64,000 nucleotides of DNA, taken from NCBI RefSeq assembly GCF_020497125.1, contig NC_059081.1, positions 15,161,105 to 15,225,104 on the forward strand, read 5' to 3'. A model generated the notes under the pieces. It did not search any database. It was not told where the DNA came from and worked only from the letters and a program-made list of their open reading frames with translations. Every line of letters begins with the position of its first letter. Within the stretch, counting starts at the first letter, position 1. Of this stretch, positions 58,560-64,000 are shown in pieces. This DNA comes from Mauremys mutica (Eukaryota; Chordata; Testudines; Geoemydidae). The position numbers and the translations under genes were made by a program.

Positions 58560-60335
58560 TATTTGAAAATAGATAAAAATTGCTAGTAAAACAAAGTAAA
58601 TACTAAACATTAATAGACAAATACTTTTAAGTGCTCCATAAAACCATATCTTTCAGACAACTTAATTATTTGCATCATAAAAAACTCTAGCAGCTGAAGA
58701 AGAAAATATTCCAGAAGAAAATATTGATTAAAAAGCTTCAGATGAATTTCAATGTACCTTAAAAACAATTTTAATTCTTCATAAAATATGCAAAACTTTG
58801 CATTTTAAATAGTATAAGTTACTTTCCAAAAATTATGTTGATTACTTTATAATTTTAATTTCACAAGAAATGAAATCCTAATCACGTAGAAAAGCATTAA
58901 TAATATCCAGAGAAAAAATTACATATGTATTTATGTGAGTTGCACAGCATTTGTCAAGAGCCTTCAGATACCTTCTGGAACATACCTAATATTAAATGAA
59001 CATCATGTTTGATTTCAATCGTTGATGTTAATATTCTGATGACCTGTGTTGACTGGTTTGTTTATTTCATAGCGTCAATTTCTAGTGCTGTAATTCACCT
59101 TGACAAATAAATGGATGCATTCTGGTATTTCCATCTGAATAAAATAACAAAACTTCATTTGTCAGGAGCTTCCTTGGCCATGGATGAAAAATATTTCATT
59201 TCTTCATAACACTGTTGAATGTAAATCCTTCTTAATAAGCAGTTGTGGAATACCAAATAAAAACTGACAGACTGTTCCAGTTACCTGCTACCTCCACAGA
59301 AATTAGAATGGAATCTGAGCAAAGATTTCTTTGTTAGGGTAAAATACTACTCAATGGCATTACATTGTTAATAAAATTTCTTTATCTGAAACTATAATTT
59401 AATATTTATGTATCTAATTTACATCTGACAAAGTAGCATATTCTAAAATTAGAGTATAACCAGCAAACTATTAACTACTATAAACAATACCAAAACACAA
59501 CCCAAACATTTCTTATGGAAATTATACATTTTGGATTGGGAAGTAGTTCAATTGCAGACATTGTTAAAACACAGCTGTTAATTATGGCTTGAAAAATTAT
59601 TCAAGCATACAAAGATTTTCTGCTTAGGAAGTCTTGTGTATATACATAAAGACCAAGAGTGCACTCCCAAAAATGCCCTTCCTGGTTACTAATAGGTACA
59701 ATAATGATAATAAATGTCTGAAATTAAAAGAAACAAACAAAATAAAATCAAACCAGTTTCCATACTTATGTTATATAACCCACTGGACAATATTTCCCTT
59801 TAAACAGAAACTATAGAAAATCTCACATCCTTTATTAACTCAATGCTTTCTTATGCTTAATAGACAGGAAAGGAATTGCACTTATTGTAATGTTACAGTA
59901 AAGTATTAGATTGCAACTCATCTTTTAAAATATAAGTGGCCTTAATATTTATGATTGGTAGAGCATAATCCAAAAATGGATAAAGATGTGCTTTTAAATT
60001 AAAAACAGAGCAACTACTTACAGAACAAACAGTGAGGCTTAACATAATAAACATGCACTAACTCTACACTTATGCAAAACTAAGTTTGTCCAGGAAACTG
60101 TAACCAACCATTGTCCTTCCACAAAGGTATAGGTTTTGTCCCTCAGTAACATGTTTGGACTTTGAATTCAAATTCCAGTTTATTAGCTCAGTGTCTCTAA
60201 ATGTGCTGTTCCACTGTTATATCCTTTAGCTGCCCTTGAGCTTCTGCAGAATCTGCACTCTTACAGTCTCTTTTATTTAAGGTTTTATTGAGCCTCAAAG
60301 TAAGTCTCCCTTCAGTACTGTACAAACAGGCTTCC
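58560..60335 (-). other. Probable DPP10 3' UTR
   Basis: The sequence after the DPP10 stop, going down in coordinate on the minus strand, is AT-rich and free of recognisable repeats, unlike most of the window. Minus-strand AATAAA hexamers occur at 60284-60289, 60272-60277, 59831-59836 and 59061-59066. The first two are only about 50-65 nt past the stop and would give an unusually short UTR. DPP10 transcripts are known to carry a 3' UTR of kilobase length, so one of the distal signals is likelier. The left edge given is a guess from the change in composition. Confidence 0.55.
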
Positions 60336-60473
60336 TTATTCATCCTCTTCAGGTTCCTGTGGTAAAATTGGGGCTTCCTCCTTTAAACAAGCACTAAAAA
60401 AACCAAGGATTGTGCTGTAAAGGTGATATTTGCTTTTCTCAGATGCAATGTTATGACCTTCATCTGGGTAGAT
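60336..60473 (-). CDS. DPP10: DPP10 terminal coding exon (C-terminus and stop)
   Basis: On the minus strand a pyrimidine-rich acceptor ending TCTGCTAG precedes 45 codons and a TAA stop at 60336-60338. The peptide starts I-Y-P-D-E-G-H-N-I-A-S and ends P-Q-E-P-E-E-D-E. The acidic tail is diagnostic of DPP10. The His in DEGH is in the position of the DPP4 catalytic His; DPP10 as a family lacks the active-site Ser, which would be encoded outside this window. N-I-A-S lines up with the G-I-A-S of DPP4, which may be one residue longer here than mammalian DPP10 as I remember it. The exon follows the 62398-62471 exon across a 1924-nt GT-AG intron. No frameshift or premature stop is seen. Confidence 0.95.
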   Translation of the reverse strand: MYPDEGHNIASEKSKYHLYSTILGFFSACLKEEAPILPQEPEEDE

Positions 60474-62397
60474 CTAGCAGAGGAAAAGGAGAAAGTAAAC
60501 AGTCTTACAAATCAGGTCAGATATTTAGGGATTTAATTTTTTCAATCTGATTTTTAGAGCTTTTTAGTTGACAACAGGACAACTATGTTGAATAGTTTTA
60601 TGGTATCAATGAAAGTAATAAACTTCAAAGCAAAATTCATTTGATTGGGATTCAAAACCAGCACTACATGACTGCATCGTGATCTTTAGCCGTAAAAGCC
60701 TATTCTCAGATATTGTGTTCAGAAAAGCATTTCTGGTTGGGATTTTCATTGCAGCCAAAGGAAGTATTCAACAGAAGACCTTTTCATATTACTAACAATT
60801 TCTCTACCTCATCCAAAGCCCAGCACCTCCCCTCATGGTGAACGTAAATAATCACTGTCGTCTCCTCAGCCCCCAAATAATGGGCACTTTTCCTGTGCAA
60901 GGACAGAGAAGGGACTTCAGGATTTGAGAGGGAAATCCAGGCCAGAGAGCTCAGCCTGAGTAATCATGGGGTGAGTTGCTATGGACATGCACAGTAACAT
61001 GAAGGACAGGAATTCCTGTCCCACCCCACCCCCCACTACCTCAGAATACAGTGGCCACTGCTCCATCCCAATGCTTAAAGTATTATATGCCGGGTCTGGG
61101 GGGGGTGGAAGGGAGAAATATAATCATGTATTACTTGTTTCCATTAGAAGGCACAATGTGCTAGGTCCTGTATAAAAATAGAGCACAATCAATGTCCCCC
61201 AAATACCCTGCCCACTCCCTTTTCCCCTCTGTTTCTGCAGAGGGGTCTCCACATGGACACCTTTATTCTTAGGGCAGCAGAGCTGACTGGTTCCTTTGTA
61301 TAGGGCCCTCTGCAGCCATGGAGGAGGGGATTAGAGACTTGGTAAACAAAGTGAATGCTCTAGATCAGAGGTTCTGAAACACTTCCATTATATGAACCAC
61401 ATCTTCACAGACAGTGTTTCATGGATACCTCCCATCCTTTCCATTCGTAGTCTCACAGATGACCACCTCCTCAGTGACGATCATGTAGACTGTCTCCTGT
61501 GCTATTTGCATTCCCACAGACCAGATCTTTTCCGATTTGGGAGCTCTGGCACCACCTTCCCTTTGTTATTCATAACTGGGAGGCCCATGTCTCCTCTTCT
61601 TCCCCATTTGTGATTCTATACATCCCTGTGGCAACTACAGCATTTTCTTATGTGGACAAGTAACATTAGGGTTTGTGATGTATCATAGCAGCCGGGGTTT
61701 CGAATGAATGAGCCAAGAACACATTGAAAATCCAGCAGCCTTTAATGCAGCCAGAGCCATTGAACAGCAGCACCTGCCTCCTCTAGAGCTGGTGACCAGC
61801 AGCTCCACCCCACAAAATAATACTTTGCTCCACTTTCCATTCCCCAAGCTGCTCTCTTAAACTACACCCACCTGTAACCCACACAGTGGGGGAGAGGAAG
61901 ACGGTTACAGTATTTTTAGCTGTTTTTAATGCAATATTTTTAGCAGCTGAAAATAAGGAAGAAAATCAGTACTGTGTGACCAGGCAGTGACTCATGGATC
62001 ATCAGTGATCACAAACCACAGTTTGGAACCCTCTGCATTGGGTGGAATATATTTGGATTTTAATAAAGCCTTTTATATGAGACAAAGTGGTTTGGATCCA
62101 CTCTGTTATGAACTGTAATCCAGCCAAAGGACAGAGGCCACAGATAAGTGGTCATGTATTGACTTGGGAGAAGGAGCCCTATGGAAGTGTCACAGGGATC
62201 TCTCCTTGACTTCTTTACTTACTATTGGGACAAGGGGTTAGACAGCATTCTAACTGCAGTCACTGATGATTCTACTGTATGCTGGTGGGGACACAAGTTA
62301 TCCAATGAGCCCCTACATAGATAAGTATAGGTGAGAAAATTCAAAATGAGATTAAATACTAAACAATGCACCTGTGAGACACCTGAGCATTACATAC
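60474..62397 (-). other. Last intron of DPP10
   Basis: This GT-AG intron lies between the two recognised DPP10 exons. The donor on the minus strand reads GTATGT and the acceptor TTTCCTCTGCTAG. It contains a degenerate hAT-like element (61366-62035) and a short MIR-like tail (61140-61200). No further exon was found in it. Confidence 0.85.
61366..62035. mobile_element. Degenerate hAT-like non-autonomous element in DPP10 intron
   Basis: The left end reads cagaggttctgaaac and the right end gtttggaaccctctg, whose reverse complement is cagagggttccaaac. These form imperfect inverted repeats of the hAT type (CAG....). The flanking 8-mers are too diverged to show a clear target duplication. No transposase coding is seen inside. 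Confidence 0.5.
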
Positions 62398-62471
62398 CTG
62401 CATAGTGTAATTAACTCCAGCTTTTATTAGATGTTTAATTAGTTCTGCTGAGTGTTGAAAATGGACTTTAG
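62398..62471 (-). CDS. DPP10: DPP10 penultimate coding exon
   Basis: This exon is read on the minus strand. It has an acceptor ending CTTGTAG at 62472 and a donor CAG|GTATGT at 62398. The exon is 74 nt: two bases finish a split Thr codon, then 24 codons follow, so it enters in phase 1 and leaves in phase 0. The translation begins T-K-V-H-F-Q-H-S-A-E-L and ends A-G-V-N-Y-T-M-Q, which I recognise as the alpha/beta-hydrolase part of DPP10. DPP10 is a type II membrane glycoprotein that lacks peptidase activity and assembles with Kv4 channels, speeding their gating and surface delivery. The reading frame is clean and it joins the next exon in frame, so it is probably functional. Paralogue DPP6 is the alternative; the wording here and in the last exon favours DPP10. 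Confidence 0.93.
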
Positions 62472-62606
62472 CTACAAGACAATAACATCTACATATTAGT
62501 CAACAACATTATTATAGTACCTTATTTATTAATTGTATTTATTTATTTTCCTTTTAGATAAAAGAAACTTTTTGGTTGAAGTTATGTGGCAAGATTTGCA
62601 GTTGAT

Positions 62607-62855
62607 TAAGGTCTATCTACACTGCAATCAGAGGCATGACTGCAGCACATTTAGACACTCCCAAGCTAGAATTAAAGTAGCAGCAGCATGGGCTGGCTGA
62701 CCGAGTACACACTCAGGGTCCTGTCCCGGGTAGGCCTGTACAGTCCATACTATTGCCTGTATTGTCGTGGATTCACTGCTATTGTTATTTGAGCTATTTG
62801 GATCAAAACTACACATGTTGCAGTCACACCAATGATTGCAATGTAGACATACCCT
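62607..62855. mobile_element. MITE-like element with GTCTACACTGCAAT-type ends
   Basis: The left end aaggtctatctacactgcaa matches the reverse complement of the right end (attgcaatgtagacatac, followed by cct). Termini of this kind recur at 14.4, 15.8 and 21.2/25.2 kb in this window. The element lies in the DPP10 intron upstream of the penultimate exon and shows no coding. Confidence 0.6.
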
Positions 62856-62859
62856 TTCT

Positions 62860-64000
62860 GACTGCACCCGAGATACATACTGTAGCAAAAAACAATAGTG
62901 TTGGAGTGATGGACAGCACTGTAATACTTTCTGGGCATTAAGTAGGAATTCTTGTTTTTTCATCCATTGTTTAGCAAGGACTAAAACAGTTTGAAGGCGA
63001 GTAGCATGGGTGTGTTCAAACGCAATTAATTTGTCAGTGTATTAAATGAAAGCATGTCAGATTTTCTATTGTTTGCACAGAATTGTAAGAGATTGTATTC
63101 ATTTAGGAAATGGGCCTTTTGTAATGTTATTTCAATAATCTAAATTTCATGTGGTACAAACATGTGACTATGCTTGTGTTTGCTTCATTCAGAGCAAACA
63201 TGAAGCTGGGGTTCAGTAAATACTGATGGGCTAGCCTGTATTACTAGGCAATGTGCTGCTCAGAACACCTCGTAGAGACATAATTCCCTCCCTAATTCTC
63301 CCTGGGTCTGGGGGACGGAGGGGTAGTATTTTGCTGCTGGCCTATGCCAGCAGCAAATTCCAAGTCTCCCATTCCAGTTCTGCCGGGTCAACCAGCACAT
63401 TGTCTCTGTCCATTTCCATTCCTCCCCACTCACCTGTTCTGAGAGGAGCAGAACAAACATGTATGTGATCTAGGTAGGCTGTGCAAGGCATAAAATGCAT
63501 TTTAGCAACCTAGATGGGCTATTTACCCCTTTACCATGAACAACAAAATATACTAAAAGAAAATTGCTTGTCAACTAGCACAGGCCAAATTCTTTGCTGC
63601 CTGGCACCCATGGATTTCCATTGCAGGTGCTGCACCTGGTTCTGGTTTCACTTATACACGTTATACTGGTGTTTGCTCCATTGACTATGCTCAAGAGCAA
63701 ATTACAATCTAGCTCTAAATAGTTTAAGGATTCCCCATTGTTACATGTTAATTAATTAACCAAAGGGTTAATTTACTGAAAGATATTGTTTATCACTGAT
63801 TACGCTGACATTTAGTATGCTTTCAATCACAAAATCAGGATCAATTTAGAAGACCATTAAAAATGTATGTCACCTTATTAATAATTGATACAGTGCCTTT
63901 CACTAGCAACCTCCTGCTTCACCAGATTTAAACAAATTAGAACATACAGCAGCTAAGAGTTACAAATATGTAGCAAAGGAAAATGTCATCCATTCAGATT
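62860..64000. other. DPP10 intron upstream of the penultimate exon
   Basis: I searched the minus strand for the preceding DPP10 exon (the segment before T-K-V-H-F) and did not find it, so it lies beyond the window. 63590-63715 resembles a palindromic-repeat remnant. 63720-63900 is AT-rich with TTAATTAATTAA-type words. Confidence 0.5.

Noticed and set aside
62628..62963. 111-codon minus-strand frame near DPP10, possible extra exon
   Set aside because: It overlaps a MITE with clear inverted ends and does not match any part of DPP10.

Overview
This is vertebrate nuclear DNA, most likely from a turtle. The evidence is the repeat content: several CR1-type LINE fragments, two PIF/Harbinger DNA transposons with turtle-like transposase and Myb/SANT proteins, MIR SINEs with long conserved 3' tails, a Penelope-like element, Ty3/Gypsy and DIRS-like remnants, and many short hAT-type and palindromic non-autonomous elements. 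A crocodilian or another reptile is less likely but not excluded. There are no bacterial operons, CRISPR arrays or rRNA genes.

Only one host gene is recognised. At the right end, on the minus strand, lie the last two coding exons of DPP10, the catalytically inactive dipeptidyl-peptidase-like subunit of Kv4 potassium channels. They are 62398-62471 (74 nt) and 60336-60473 (138 nt including the stop). The intron between them is 1924 nt and carries a decayed hAT-like element. The AT-rich, repeat-poor stretch below 60336 is probably its long 3' UTR. The rest of the gene lies beyond position 64000.

Everything left of about 58 kb is DPP10 3' flanking DNA and looks like a gene desert. Going left to right: 1-1.4 kb holds LTR-like and G-rich repeat; 3.5-4.2 kb a 5'-truncated CR1 with an open reading frame; 5.1-7.7 kb a minus-strand CR1 containing a long (TG)n run; 13.9-16.1 kb a cluster of non-autonomous DNA elements; 16.2-18.0 kb a CR1 tail split by a 1669-bp GC-rich hAT element; 19.2-20.9 kb a broken Harbinger transposase; 21.2-25.3 kb a nearly complete but decayed Harbinger element with both genes; 25.8-28.0 kb hAT, LTR and CR1; 32.4 kb a hAT element with a perfect target duplication; 33.7 kb a miniature retroelement relic; 37-38.2 kb a DNA element and a Penelope-like element; 40.1, 44.9 and 31.4 kb more CR1; 46.0-46.7 kb a candidate conserved non-coding element; 48.9-50.9 kb hAT and DIRS-like relics; 52.6-54.1 kb scrambled Gypsy pol. 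Palindromic 60-90 bp repeats and MIRs are scattered throughout.

No new gene system is evident. The best candidates for something undescribed are the 177-bp LTR-PBS-LTR miniature at 33.7 kb, the recurrent palindrome insertion inside MIR copies, and possible enhancers in the desert at 13.5 and 46 kb.
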